Positions 54,301-62,898 of a stretch of DNA of 64,000 nucleotides are shown one piece after another. Made by a program: the position numbers and the translations under genes. The notes beneath the pieces were generated by a model. That model worked only from the letters and a program-made list of their open reading frames with translations. It was not told where the DNA came from and did not search any database. Numbering within the stretch: position 1 is the first letter of the stretch; every line of letters begins with the position of its first letter. The stretch covers positions 124,001-188,000 of the forward strand of contig JAOUBJ010000001.1 of the NCBI GenBank assembly GCA_029860345.1. The letters run 5' to 3'. Source of the DNA: Candidatus Zixiibacteriota bacterium (lineage in GTDB: Bacteria > Zixibacteria > MSB-5A5 > GN15 > FEB-12).

Positions 54301-55944
54301 GCCTGGACTCTGAGGGTCCTCGACCGGATGCGGTTCACCGTTGGTGGTCAACTGCGTGTTCGGCGGAGGAATTGCCTCAATTTGAGCCTGCATAACCGGT
54401 GGCTGCATGGGGATGATCGAATGCCCGAGTTCAGGGAAGAACACTTCATAGTCGACATCGAAGAAGACATCAGCCGGGAACATCTGAGGGCTTGGCAACT
54501 GTCCTCTTATCTCACCAGGAGCGGGCTGTGGCAGTTGCAGAATGGTCTGGCCAAACATGGGGCTCTGACCAACCAGATCCATCGAGAGAATCTCGGTCTG
54601 AATCGTGCGTTGACCGCTGGCCGGGTCAGTTTGCGGCGGATCGCGCTTAATTATGGCCTGACCTTCAAGCTCAATTACATCGTCGGCAGGCTGACCGGGG
54701 ACAGGAGGATTAGGGCCAACCCAGACGTTCATTATTCCGGTAGTCGGAACGGTATCATTGGCCGAGTCGGGCGGGTTGACGTTATGTCGGTGCCAAACCC
54801 AACCGAGTGTGTCGCCGGTAACGGGATCGATAACCGGGCGTCTCCTCGGGTCCTTATAGACACGACCGTGCGGCGGAATCTGCCAGATCGTATCCACCAG
54901 GCGCGGCGGCTCGTCGGGTCTATAGTCTAAAGGAGTGCACTCAAGGGCAAACCAGTACTCATGGTTCTGACCGCAGTTGACCCCAGTGCCGGTATTCGGC
55001 GCGGCGAACACCCAGTAGGTGCCCGGTCCGGCTACGCGTGAAGTCGAGATGACATCGCACGCGGCACCGGCCACAGCCGGATCAACCGAGCTGGCCAGAG
55101 CGCAATCGGCAGTGTCGACAAAGCCGAGCACAAAATCGAAATCGGCTTGACCGGTAACGGTGATAAACACGGGTCCGGTAAGGGTGAATTCATACCAATC
55201 GGTATCACGTGATCCTCCATCGGCCCAGGCCGTGCCACAAATCGTGTCACCACAATCGATCGGTTCAAAAGTGGGTACCGGCATGTTACAGCCGCCGTTA
55301 TCATCGCCTCCACACGGCTCGAGCTCCGGCTTCCACGATGACGAGCAATCGACGCAGAACGCAGAGCCATCCTTATTGGCTTCATAGGTCCCTGAATGCT
55401 CAGTCGAAAAACCGACCGACGTTGCCTTTGACAGCACCGCGGACTGACTCACTGGATCGTATTCCAAACTGCCGCGATACGTTGCTCCATCGTTGGGCCC
55501 CTGCCCTGGGCTGGGCGGATTTGGCGCCGAACCGAAAGTGAGCTTGTAATAGACATCAAAAAAGCTCTCGGCCGGGAAATCGACATGGGCCGTGATCTGA
55601 TGTATCTGCCCGGTCGACAAGGGACCGCTCCGGTCCAGGGTGGCGAATATCGAATCACCCTGAGTGAGACTGAATCCGGCCAGCAACAGCGTATCCATGC
55701 GCGTGTCGATGGTCAGAATATCCCCGGCCGCGGTGTATGGATTGCCGCGGAAAATCACCGCGCGACCTTCCATTGCCACGACCTCGACCAAAACATTGGA
55801 GTCGGCCGGGTCGTAGATTGACACATCGGCTGTCGTGTTCACGACGTCGAAACCGGACGGCGGGTAGGCATCCTGCGCTACCGCTACCGATCCGACCATG
55901 GTACAGACGGCCAGTATCAAGATTGTTAGTTTTGTTTTTGACAT
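51364..55944 (-). CDS. Giant secreted modular protein with C-terminal dockerin
   Basis: 1526 residues. The signal peptide ends at VAVAQ; the ATG follows AGAGGAAA. Order: an N-terminal beta module (YPPSGFDVVNTTADVSIYDP), a pre-peptidase C-terminal-like domain (about 210-330, DTDWYEFTLTGPVFITV), two or three repeats opening IMPLIMGP and including DETVELTGQAIIQR, then three Cys-bearing repeats each with GACC..TGxC, TGWTPGIDTI, IVQRxAPY and MCDSCNDNWAESFFDI. The end is a dockerin pair (DISDLVYLVDYMFTGGPQPC twice) and a conserved tail KWSSH...CRTGAAR. It is a close paralogue of the gene at 56990-61819. Probably a surface or matrix protein; no enzyme motif is seen. Confidence 0.85.
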   Translation of the reverse strand: MSKTKLTILILAVCTMVGSVAVAQDAYPPSGFDVVNTTADVSIYDPADSNVLVEVVAMEGRAVIFRGNPYTAAGDILTIDTRMDTLLLAGFSLTQGDSIFATLDRSGPLSTGQIHQITAHVDFPAESFFDVYYKLTFGSAPNPPSPGQGPNDGATYRGSLEYDPVSQSAVLSKATSVGFSTEHSGTYEANKDGSAFCVDCSSSWKPELEPCGGDDNGGCNMPVPTFEPIDCGDTICGTAWADGGSRDTDWYEFTLTGPVFITVTGQADFDFVLGFVDTADCALASSVDPAVAGAACDVISTSRVAGPGTYWVFAAPNTGTGVNCGQNHEYWFALECTPLDYRPDEPPRLVDTIWQIPPHGRVYKDPRRRPVIDPVTGDTLGWVWHRHNVNPPDSANDTVPTTGIMNVWVGPNPPVPGQPADDVIELEGQAIIKRDPPQTDPASGQRTIQTEILSMDLVGQSPMFGQTILQLPQPAPGEIRGQLPSPQMFPADVFFDVDYEVFFPELGHSIIPMQPPVMQAQIEAIPPPNTQLTTNGEPHPVEDPQSPGVIIGWVIPIHWVLPPPPDPPPPPDTIPTIGIMPLIMGPVQPSPSQPPDETVELTGQAIIQRQAPQTDPATGQRTVQTEMLSMDLSGSSPSLGDLILSLPLPSPGEIRSQSPSSDFPADAFFDVFFDVEVVGLGHHVVSPAPIRMASVINEIPPVDNQLTTPDWHPLVDPSDPAGDTLGWTRPIHWVNPPTPTGACCEQGTGLCFITTAQQCADAQGTYQGDGTSCVPNPCDDDCPTGWTPGIDTILFSAFEIDVFDPNDNTIYLGTAYAFGAEMIVQRNAPYLETPGIWRMDTDILQFSGSGNSPLLSGAFTVGLDPNGNAGGYIRMCDSCNDNWAESFFDIDYQLSTTQAPPNNLLFGNAQMELPCSEGWDPSAPPHGHTYNDPRKVPILNAAGEIIGYTMKRHHVADDELGACCDLATGACRMTTAADCDPATEAWQGANTTCFPNPCICTGWTPGIDTILYSTFEVELFDPTDSTVSLGTLTAFGVNMIVQRGVPYEPVPGSGIWRMDTDILQFGGNGISPLTGGAFTLQLDPDLISGGFIQMCDSCNDNWAESFFDINYRILTSLPPPENILKGNAQMRLPCEEQWDPFPGGVFTPPNGHQYVDPRKVPIYDADGNLIGYTWKKHRVDKDPMGACCEPQGGILCFIATAAECEAIGGVYNGDGTVCVPNPCDTGCGTGWTPGVDTIPTHDFEIELYDNTGTILLTTLMATGNNMVVVRTAPFLVSPGFYRMGTQVVEFSGAGSDPVLGGPFEIHLNPNLISGGYIQMCDSCNDNWAESFFDIFYVITTTLPFPMDSLFGDPAQMHLSCAGNWDPFSGGAFTPPFDIPYFDPRIVPIFDHNGTVIGQTRKQHTPIPPGGCCQPPDRIRGDINCDGFLGIDISDLVYLVDYMFTGGPQPCCFEDVDVNCDGSIDISDLVYVVDYMFTGGPQPCRCDCLDCGKSSDASEIGKETVRKWSSHAVPAVAATGCRTGAAR

Positions 55945-55972
55945 TGTTTCCTCTAAATGAAAACTGAGAATT

Positions 55973-55995
55973 CCGACTTGTATTTTATAAGTCGG
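55973..55995 (-). promoter_or_regulatory. Leader hairpin before the 1526-residue gene
   Basis: CCGACTT / AAGTCGG with a 9-nt AT-rich loop, about 30 nt before the start codon in the transcript. The paralogous gene has an unrelated-sequence hairpin at the same place (61851-61874). Confidence 0.4.
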
Positions 55996-56091
55996 TCGAG
56001 ACCTTGCCGATCCACATAGTCTATTTTGAAATCAGAGAATCGGCTCGGTTCTCGCTGTCTTACTTCCGGCTCAGGCGGAAGTTGTCAGGTT

Positions 56092-56751
56092 CTAATGGAG
56101 GATAGGCGGGGCTCGCCGGCTGGGTATTGTGGCCCAGCGTGGAGTTATCGGCAATACTTGATCGAAAATATTGACACGGCCCAACTCGGCGCGACGCACC
56201 GAACTGCGCCTTAGCAGGCGGCGCTGTATGAAGTGAGCCAGCAGGATAACCAAACCGTTGGCCATCAGGATTAAGGCGGACCCTAACAAAACGCCCATAA
56301 GCGAACCGAAACCGACCATCAACTCTCCCCCGGTCTGGCCGATCAACAGAGATTCGGACGGTCCGCCAAGTCCGGCCAACAAGAAGCCCAGCGGGAACCA
56401 AACCAGGGCGATCACCAGTGGATTGAATCCCATGCGCTTGCTAAGTTGGTTTATAGCCAGGCCGAAGAGGCCAAAGATCAGATTTATAGCCGCCAGTTTG
56501 TACACGAAAGCCAACGGCGCTACAGATAGTTCCCCGGCATTGGCCGCGACCATATAAACTGTCGCCAGCATCATACCCAGAAGCGGAGATTGCCCTCGGT
56601 TGAGCGACGGCAGCCGCCACAGGAAAGGGACCAGCGCAAACAAGGCCACAAACCATAAATGCGCATGGACATGAGCAAAAGTCAGCATTATGGCCGAACT
56701 TCCGGCACAAAGTAGGTTGGTACGAAGTTGGTTGTTGAGGCGCGAATTCAT
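56092..56751 (-). CDS. Lnt-like membrane protein lacking the nitrilase domain (copy B)
   Basis: 219 residues with about five membrane helices. The N-terminal segments FAHVHAHLWFVALFALVPFLWRL and LVIALVWFPLGFLLA resemble the membrane part of apolipoprotein N-acyltransferase. The catalytic nitrilase-like domain of Lnt (about 500 residues in total) is absent. The C-terminus is basic and ends RRAPPILH. It is paralogous to the gene at 61967-62626, which has the same RWAxIPSRRAPP tail. Each is followed by a giant dockerin gene. Any acyltransferase activity would need another protein; a helper or targeting role is open. Confidence 0.6.
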   Translation of the reverse strand: MNSRLNNQLRTNLLCAGSSAIMLTFAHVHAHLWFVALFALVPFLWRLPSLNRGQSPLLGMMLATVYMVAANAGELSVAPLAFVYKLAAINLIFGLFGLAINQLSKRMGFNPLVIALVWFPLGFLLAGLGGPSESLLIGQTGGELMVGFGSLMGVLLGSALILMANGLVILLAHFIQRRLLRRSSVRRAELGRVNIFDQVLPITPRWATIPSRRAPPILH

Positions 56752-56857
56752 TTATGAACTTCCAAATGTCCTCAAACTGATGCAAAACTGACGGCACAGA
56801 CAGACCAGTTGTGGTCTGCGTCTATTCCTGTCAATTGTTATCCTGTTGGTCAGCTTG

Positions 56858-56887
56858 AATATAGCCTACATGGGCCTTTGATGTCAA
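56858..56887 (-). promoter_or_regulatory. Promoter of Lnt-like copy B
   Basis: Minus strand: TTGACA (56887-56882), 18 nt, TATATT (56863-56858). Confidence 0.6.
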
Positions 56888-56935
56888 GGAAAAAATGGGA
56901 CCGCGCACGTCTTTTTTCGGCTGGTGGCGGGCACA

Positions 56936-56966
56936 GAAAAGCCCGGTGGGGCGAACCCACCGGGCT
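56936..56966 (-). terminator. Terminator of 1609-residue dockerin gene (family copy 3)
   Basis: AAGCCCGGTGGG / CCCACCGGGCTT perfect stem on the minus strand followed by TTCTG; core shared with copies 1, 2 and 4. Confidence 0.8.
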
Positions 56967-56989
56967 TGGATTATCGGACTAAGTTAAGT

Positions 56990-59900
56990 CTAACGAGCGG
57001 CGCCCGTTCGACAGCTTGGCGGTACACTTCGCGGCGTGGTGTGTGAAGACCACTTGCGCAGGGTTTCCAGACCGACCTCGCTGGGGGTCTGGCCTCTCAA
57101 GCAGTCAAGACAGTCACAGCGGCATGGCTGCGGCCCACCCGTGAACATGTAATCAACCACGTAGACAAGATCGCTGATATCAATCGAGCCGTCGCAGTTA
57201 ACATCCGCATCCTCAAAGCAGCATGGCTCTGGACCACCGGTAAACATGTAGTCTACCAGATACACGAGGTCGGAGATATCCATGCCGGGCACTCCATCGC
57301 AATTGATGTCGCCACGCATCCTCTCCGGCGGCTGGCAGCAGCCGTCATCCGGACGCGGGGTGTGCAACTTCATGGTAAAGCCGATGAGTTGGCCGTTGTT
57401 GTCGAATATCTCCACAAGTCGTGGATCATCGTAAGGCAGATCATACGGCGGCCTGAAGACGCCACCCGGGAACGGATTCCACTGGTGCCCACAGTTCAAG
57501 TGCATCTGTGCGGGCAGTCCGTGCAACACATCCATAGGCCAAGGCATCGATGTGGTTATGACCCAGTGTACATCGAAGAAACTCTCGGCCCAGTTGTCGT
57601 TGCAGGAATCGCACATCCGAATCCAACCACCCGAAGGTTGCGAAGGATCGAGTTGGATGACAAACGGTCCCAGCAGCACCGGATCATCTCCGGAGCCGTC
57701 CAGCTGAAGGATATCGGTATCCATCCGGAATATACCCGGCGACTCCTGGTACGGCGCATTGCGCTGGACAACCATGTTGTTACCGGTAGCGTGAAGCGTC
57801 GTTATCAACACACCGGTCGGATCGAACAGGTCGATTTGGAAGTCGTGCAACGGGATTATATCCTGACCCGGCAACCAACCGGTTTCGCAGGTATCACACG
57901 GATTCGGATCGCAACCCACATTGTCGCCCTGGTACGTACCACCAGAGGCTTCACAATCGGCCTGAGTCATGATGAAGCAGAGCTCGGTCTGCGCTTCACA
58001 ACAAGCGCCCATCGGTTCCCTATCGACCTGGTGACGCTTCATGGTGTAGCCGATCACTTCACCGTTCTCGTTAAGTATGGGCACCTTGCGCGGATCAACA
58101 TAGGTGTGTCCGTTGGGTGGATCGAAGTCTCCGGTACCACCCGAGTACGGATTCCATTGCTGGTCACAATTCAGGTCCATCAGAGCGTTGCCGTAGTAGA
58201 AGTTGTTCGGGAACGGCAACGAGGTGAGTATCCGATACTTGATATCGAAGTGACTCTCCGCCCAGAAGTCGTTACAGGAATCGCACATCTGGATATAGCC
58301 GGTAGAAGTCTCATTCGGGTCGAGGTCGATACTGAAGGCTCCACCCAAGAGCGGACTGTTGCCGGAGCCGGAGAAGGCCAGGATATCGGTATCCATCCGC
58401 CAGATGCCCGGCGAGACCTCGTAAGGCGCATTGCGCTGCACAACCATACCCACACCGAAGGCGTAAGCCGTACCGAGTAAGATAGTGTTGTTGTTCGGAT
58501 CGTAGATGTCGACCTGGAACGACGTGTACGCAACATTGGAGATTCCTGGCAGCCAGCCGGTACACGGCTGCTCGCATGGGTTGGGCACACAGGTCGTTAA
58601 GTCGCCTTGGTATTCACGATTGGACGCTTCACAGTCGGTCTGGGTCGTGATGGCACAGAATCCTGTGTTAGTATCACAGCAGGCGCCCGTCGGAGGCGGC
58701 TGCACCCAGTGGACCGGCTGTATCCAACCGATAATACCACCAGTACCCTGCACATCCACTATGGGATGCCAGTCATCGGGCTGGTACTGGTTGTCCGTAG
58801 GCGGAATCTCGTTGATCTCAGTCTGCATACGAACCGGGTCTTCCGGCTGGATCACCTGGCCCTGATCGGGCAGTTCGACCTCGTAGTAGACGTCGAAGAA
58901 CGACTCGGCCGGGAAGTCCGACCCTGGATTGACGGAAGTTATCAGACCAGGCGCGGCCTGCGGCAGCGAGAGAATGACACCACCGAACAGACTGCTTTCA
59001 CCGGTCAGATCCATCTGGACCATCTCAGTCTGAATCTCGGTCTGGCCCTGATTATTGGTATACGGTGAACCACGCTGAATAACCGCGTCACCGCCCAGGA
59101 AGATAGTCTCATCCGGAGTCTGCCCGACAGCGGGCGGATCAGGTCCAACAATAACCGGCATAATACCGATAGTCGGAATCGGATCAGGCGGTGGTGGCGG
59201 TGGAGGCTGTACCCAGTGGATAGGCCAGACCCAACCTATGATGACGCCCGGATTCTGAATCTCGTACACCGGCTGCCAACCATCGGTCTCGTACTGCACG
59301 TTATTCGGCGGCACTTCGTTGATCTGCGCGTGCATGTGCGGCGGATCACCGTCAGGAGCAATCGTCTGCCCCTGATCGGGCAGTTCGACCTCGTAGTAGA
59401 CGTCGAAGAACGACTCAGCCGGGAACAGAGGATCGCCGATCTGAGTGGTTATCTGACCCGGCGCCGGGAATGGCAGCGACAGAATTGTCGGGCCGAACAG
59501 TGAGCTTTCACCGGTCAGATCCATCTGGAGAATCTCGACTTCGACAATGTGCTGACCACTCGGCGGGTCGTCATATCCAACGCCGCGCTGGAGGATAACA
59601 TCACCGGACAAATGAATAGTCTCATCCGGCTTCTGATCAGGCGCCGGCTGTGCCGGACCGATAATGACCGGCATAATTCCGATAGTCGGAATCGTATCCG
59701 GGTCAGGTGTTGGGTCAGGAGGATCCGGTGGTGGCTGTACCCAGTGAATCGGCAGTACCCAGCCAATAGGCACGCCCGGATTCTGGATATCGTGTATCGG
59801 ATGCGGTTCGCCGCCCAGGTCGTTATACTGATTGTCGACCGGCGGCAACGCCTCGACTTGTGTTTGCATTCTCGGCGGCTGAATCGGTTCGATTGTTTGA

Positions 59901-61819
59901 CCCTGCGCCGGGAGTTCGACTTGATAGTAAACATCAAAGAACGACTCAGCCGGGAAGTACGGACCGCCCGTATCCACCCCTGTCACCAGACCTGGTGCCG
60001 GGAAGGGCAGCGACAGAATCATGGGACCGAGCAGCGAAGACTCACCGGTCAGGTCCATCGAGAGTATCTCTGTCTGGATCGTGTGTCCGTTCTCCCCCTG
60101 TTCGACTGGTCCGCGATTGATGATCGCTTCACCGACCAACTCAACGGTCTCATCCGGCGGCTGAGTGCCACCCGGAGGATTGGGACCGACCCAGTAATTC
60201 ATGATACCGATAGTCGGAACGGTATCCTCACCCGGATCGGGCGGATCAACAATATGCTCATGCCAGACCCAGGCGATAGTGTCGCCGGTAGCAGGATCGA
60301 TTAATGGCGTCTTCCGAGGGTCGACATAGACACGACCATGTGGCGGAATCTGCCAGATAGTGTCGATCATGTGCGGCGGGTCCTCCGGAGTCGGGTCGCC
60401 GCCGAAACAACGAAGCTGGAAGAAATAATCGTTGTTGTCGGCACAGGGATAGTTGTTGTAGTCATTGACGGCCATAAAGACATAGTAGGTCCCTGGTCCC
60501 GCGACACGTGACACTGTCTGAGTGTCACAGGCCAGGCCGACCGCCACGGGGTCGACACTCGCTGCCAGAGCACAGTCGGAGGTGTCGACAAAGCCCAACA
60601 CATACGGGAACTCGGCCGATCCCGTCAGCTCTATTGTCATCGTTGACGCGAGGGTAAACGAGTACCAGTCGGTGTCACGAGAACCACCGTCGGCCCAGGC
60701 CGTGCCGCAAACATCCATCCCGCATTGAATCGGCTCAAACTGATTGGGCGTCGAGTTACAACCGCCGTTGTCATCGTTGCCGCACGGTTCCGCCTCTTGA
60801 TAGGCAGCAGCATCGCAATCGATGACACAGGGCACGCAGTTCTCGGCGTATTCCACCGACAGTTCGTAATCGCCGCAATCGGCGCCATAACCGTCAACGA
60901 CAATGTAGTAAGTGGCGTTGGCCAAAACCGGCATGCAACTGATTATCGAGGTATAATCCGGACAGGCGTCGTCGTTGCAGGCGTAGGGCGCGCCGGGCGT
61001 GTACGTGTTTTCATACACATAGAGTTTGGTGTCAAACCCCCCGGGGAAACAGGTCGACAGGGTTATGAACGTGTCCAACGGCGGGTCGATTACGTAGACC
61101 ACGTCGGGCGCGGTGCTCCCGGTGTAGGGACAAACCTCATCGTAATCGTTTGTATACCCGCAGGTGGTACCGACAGTCACAGTCGGAATCGTTGGCAGGA
61201 ACACCGCCGAACCTATGTCCTCTCCCCCCTGGCGGGCGCCTTTGTCAGACGTCTCCTGAGCCGGGCGGGGCGCGGGTAGTTTATTCGTCAGCGGTGCAGC
61301 TTTGCCTGAGACTATAGAACCTGATTGGCTCTTTAGATCATAGTTGAAGCTGCCGTGACGAGTAGCATCGTCGTCGGGGCCATCACCCGGACTGGGATTG
61401 GCCGGTTCCGAACCGAAGTGCAATTTGTAATATACGTCGAAAAAGCTCTCGGCCGGGAAATCGGTTCCGGCTGTGAGTTGCCAAATCTGACCGGTCGACA
61501 ACGGGCCGCTACGGTCCAGAACGGCAAATACCGAGTCGCCGAAATTCAGGCTGAAGCCACGTAGCAACAGCGTGTCCATACGGGTGTCGATGGTCATCAC
61601 GCCGCCACCGGCATCGTAGGGATCACCCCGATAGATAACCGCGCGCCCATCCATTGATACAACCTCCAACAGCACGTTGGGATCAAGCGGATCATAGATG
61701 GATATGTTGGCGCTCGTGTTCACCACGTCGTAGCCGGCAGGTGGGTAGGCAAAAGCTACCACCGAACACAACAAGGTTGCCATCGCCGTCATTAGGATTA
61801 TTGTTTTCACTCTTTGCAT
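56990..61819 (-). CDS. Giant secreted modular protein with C-terminal dockerin (paralogue)
   Basis: 1609 residues from ATG 61819 (GAGAGGAC 5 nt upstream; an alternative start six codons earlier). The signal peptide ends at VVAFA. It has the same N-terminal module as its paralogue (YPPAGYDVVNTSANISIYDP). It also has a PPC-like domain pair, including one at about 230-330 (VYVIDPPLDTFITLSTC, YELSVEY) that the paralogue lacks. At least four IGIM..GP/DET(V/I)xLxG modules and three GACC/CDSCNDNWAESFFD modules follow, ending in the dockerin pair and the KWSSH...CRTGAAR tail. It is longer than its paralogue by extra internal modules, as expected from unequal recombination. Confidence 0.85.
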   Translation of the reverse strand: MQRVKTIILMTAMATLLCSVVAFAYPPAGYDVVNTSANISIYDPLDPNVLLEVVSMDGRAVIYRGDPYDAGGGVMTIDTRMDTLLLRGFSLNFGDSVFAVLDRSGPLSTGQIWQLTAGTDFPAESFFDVYYKLHFGSEPANPSPGDGPDDDATRHGSFNYDLKSQSGSIVSGKAAPLTNKLPAPRPAQETSDKGARQGGEDIGSAVFLPTIPTVTVGTTCGYTNDYDEVCPYTGSTAPDVVYVIDPPLDTFITLSTCFPGGFDTKLYVYENTYTPGAPYACNDDACPDYTSIISCMPVLANATYYIVVDGYGADCGDYELSVEYAENCVPCVIDCDAAAYQEAEPCGNDDNGGCNSTPNQFEPIQCGMDVCGTAWADGGSRDTDWYSFTLASTMTIELTGSAEFPYVLGFVDTSDCALAASVDPVAVGLACDTQTVSRVAGPGTYYVFMAVNDYNNYPCADNNDYFFQLRCFGGDPTPEDPPHMIDTIWQIPPHGRVYVDPRKTPLIDPATGDTIAWVWHEHIVDPPDPGEDTVPTIGIMNYWVGPNPPGGTQPPDETVELVGEAIINRGPVEQGENGHTIQTEILSMDLTGESSLLGPMILSLPFPAPGLVTGVDTGGPYFPAESFFDVYYQVELPAQGQTIEPIQPPRMQTQVEALPPVDNQYNDLGGEPHPIHDIQNPGVPIGWVLPIHWVQPPPDPPDPTPDPDTIPTIGIMPVIIGPAQPAPDQKPDETIHLSGDVILQRGVGYDDPPSGQHIVEVEILQMDLTGESSLFGPTILSLPFPAPGQITTQIGDPLFPAESFFDVYYEVELPDQGQTIAPDGDPPHMHAQINEVPPNNVQYETDGWQPVYEIQNPGVIIGWVWPIHWVQPPPPPPPDPIPTIGIMPVIVGPDPPAVGQTPDETIFLGGDAVIQRGSPYTNNQGQTEIQTEMVQMDLTGESSLFGGVILSLPQAAPGLITSVNPGSDFPAESFFDVYYEVELPDQGQVIQPEDPVRMQTEINEIPPTDNQYQPDDWHPIVDVQGTGGIIGWIQPVHWVQPPPTGACCDTNTGFCAITTQTDCEASNREYQGDLTTCVPNPCEQPCTGWLPGISNVAYTSFQVDIYDPNNNTILLGTAYAFGVGMVVQRNAPYEVSPGIWRMDTDILAFSGSGNSPLLGGAFSIDLDPNETSTGYIQMCDSCNDFWAESHFDIKYRILTSLPFPNNFYYGNALMDLNCDQQWNPYSGGTGDFDPPNGHTYVDPRKVPILNENGEVIGYTMKRHQVDREPMGACCEAQTELCFIMTQADCEASGGTYQGDNVGCDPNPCDTCETGWLPGQDIIPLHDFQIDLFDPTGVLITTLHATGNNMVVQRNAPYQESPGIFRMDTDILQLDGSGDDPVLLGPFVIQLDPSQPSGGWIRMCDSCNDNWAESFFDVHWVITTSMPWPMDVLHGLPAQMHLNCGHQWNPFPGGVFRPPYDLPYDDPRLVEIFDNNGQLIGFTMKLHTPRPDDGCCQPPERMRGDINCDGVPGMDISDLVYLVDYMFTGGPEPCCFEDADVNCDGSIDISDLVYVVDYMFTGGPQPCRCDCLDCLRGQTPSEVGLETLRKWSSHTTPRSVPPSCRTGAAR

Positions 61820-61850
61820 TTTTGTCCTCTCAATCAAAAATCTGAGAATA

Positions 61851-61874
61851 CCAATCCATACAGTATGGAATCGG
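61851..61874 (-). promoter_or_regulatory. Leader hairpin before the 1609-residue gene
   Basis: CCATAC-A-GTATGG core extended by imperfect outer pairs (CCAAT/ATCGG), about 30-55 nt before the start codon. It occupies the same place as the hairpin at 55973-55995 and, like it, is flanked by CTGAGAAT. Confidence 0.4.
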
Positions 61875-61966
61875 TAAAAATCGACTTAAGAGTAGTAGTT
61901 CTGGCCCAAGCTGTTCGGAGCCCTAAAGGCGCTCGATCAGTCAATCTCGGGCAGAGAACATCTTCT

Positions 61967-62626
61967 CTATGAGAGGCTGGGAGGGGCGCGTCGGCTGGGG
62001 ATTATGGCCCAGCGCACCGAAAGAGGAAGAACCTGGGCCGGTATATATATCCGCCGAAGGACAGCCCTGCGCACCGAAGGACGGCGGAACAGTTGACGTT
62101 TGAAATATCGCGCCAGCAGCAGAATCAGGCCATTGAACAGAACAAATATCGAAGACCACAGCAGAATTCCGGCCAGCGATCCAAATCCGAGCAGGAGTTC
62201 AGGTCCAGCCTGCTCAATCAGGAGTAGATCGCCGAGATTGACTACCTGAGCCAATAGCAAACCCAGTGGGAACCAGATCAGAGCAATCAGAACAGGGTTG
62301 AAACCCATCCGCACGCTGAGACGATTGATAGCAAAGCCGAAAACTGCAAAAGCAGTATTGAGAGCCGCCAACTCAGACAAGAAAACCAGCGGAGCAACAG
62401 GCAGCCGACCGGCCGAAGTAGCGACCAAATAGATTGTAGCCAGCATCATCCCCAGGAGCGGGGCCTGGCGCCGGTCGATGGAACCGAGTCGCCACAAAAA
62501 CGGGACCAAGGCAAAAAGGGCCAAAAACCACAACTCAGCATGGACGTGGGCAAAGGCCAACATCAAGGCCGAACTGCCGGCACAAAGCAGATTCTTGCGA
62601 AGATCGCCACTTAAACTTGTTCTCAT
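61967..62626 (-). CDS. Lnt-like membrane protein lacking the nitrilase domain (copy A)
   Basis: About 219 residues from ATG 62626 (MRTSLSG); a longer 250-residue reading has no better start. It has the same helices as copy B: FAHVHAELWFLALFALVPFLWRL, LLGMMLATIYLVATSAG and VLIALIWFPLGLLLA. The C-terminus ends RRAPPSLS. No acyltransferase active-site Glu/Lys/Cys triad is present. It precedes the 1609-residue dockerin gene by 147 nt, just as copy B precedes the 1526-residue gene. Confidence 0.6.
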   Translation of the reverse strand: MRTSLSGDLRKNLLCAGSSALMLAFAHVHAELWFLALFALVPFLWRLGSIDRRQAPLLGMMLATIYLVATSAGRLPVAPLVFLSELAALNTAFAVFGFAINRLSVRMGFNPVLIALIWFPLGLLLAQVVNLGDLLLIEQAGPELLLGFGSLAGILLWSSIFVLFNGLILLLARYFKRQLFRRPSVRRAVLRRIYIPAQVLPLSVRWAIIPSRRAPPSLS

Positions 62627-62757
62627 CCTGCGTCCCGGATAAGTTTTTGATTTCCTCACTGTCCGGCCGCTTCCCCGAGCAGACCAACGAAGTACCGACC
62701 GGGGTAATGGATTACACATTCCATATATCGGTCGGGAGCACAGTCTTTACCACCTCA

Positions 62758-62786
62758 ATAATAATCTGTTTAATCCATATTGTCAA
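62758..62786 (-). promoter_or_regulatory. Promoter of Lnt-like copy A
   Basis: Minus strand: TTGACA (62786-62781), 17 nt, TATTAT (62763-62758). The leader is about 125 nt. Confidence 0.65.
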
Positions 62787-62837
62787 GGCCAATTTACAGG
62801 GGAATGCGTTGTAGTAGAACGGTTTTCGTTGATTACA

Positions 62838-62872
62838 CACAAATCCCGGCGGGAACGAATCCCACCGGGGTT
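62838..62872 (-). terminator. Terminator of the truncated dockerin gene (family copy 4)
   Basis: AACCCCGGTGGG / CCCGCCGGGATTT hairpin on the minus strand followed by TTGTGTG; same core as copies 1-3 but more diverged. Confidence 0.7.
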
Positions 62873-62898
62873 GTATTCGAGACAGAAGAGCCCTCAGG

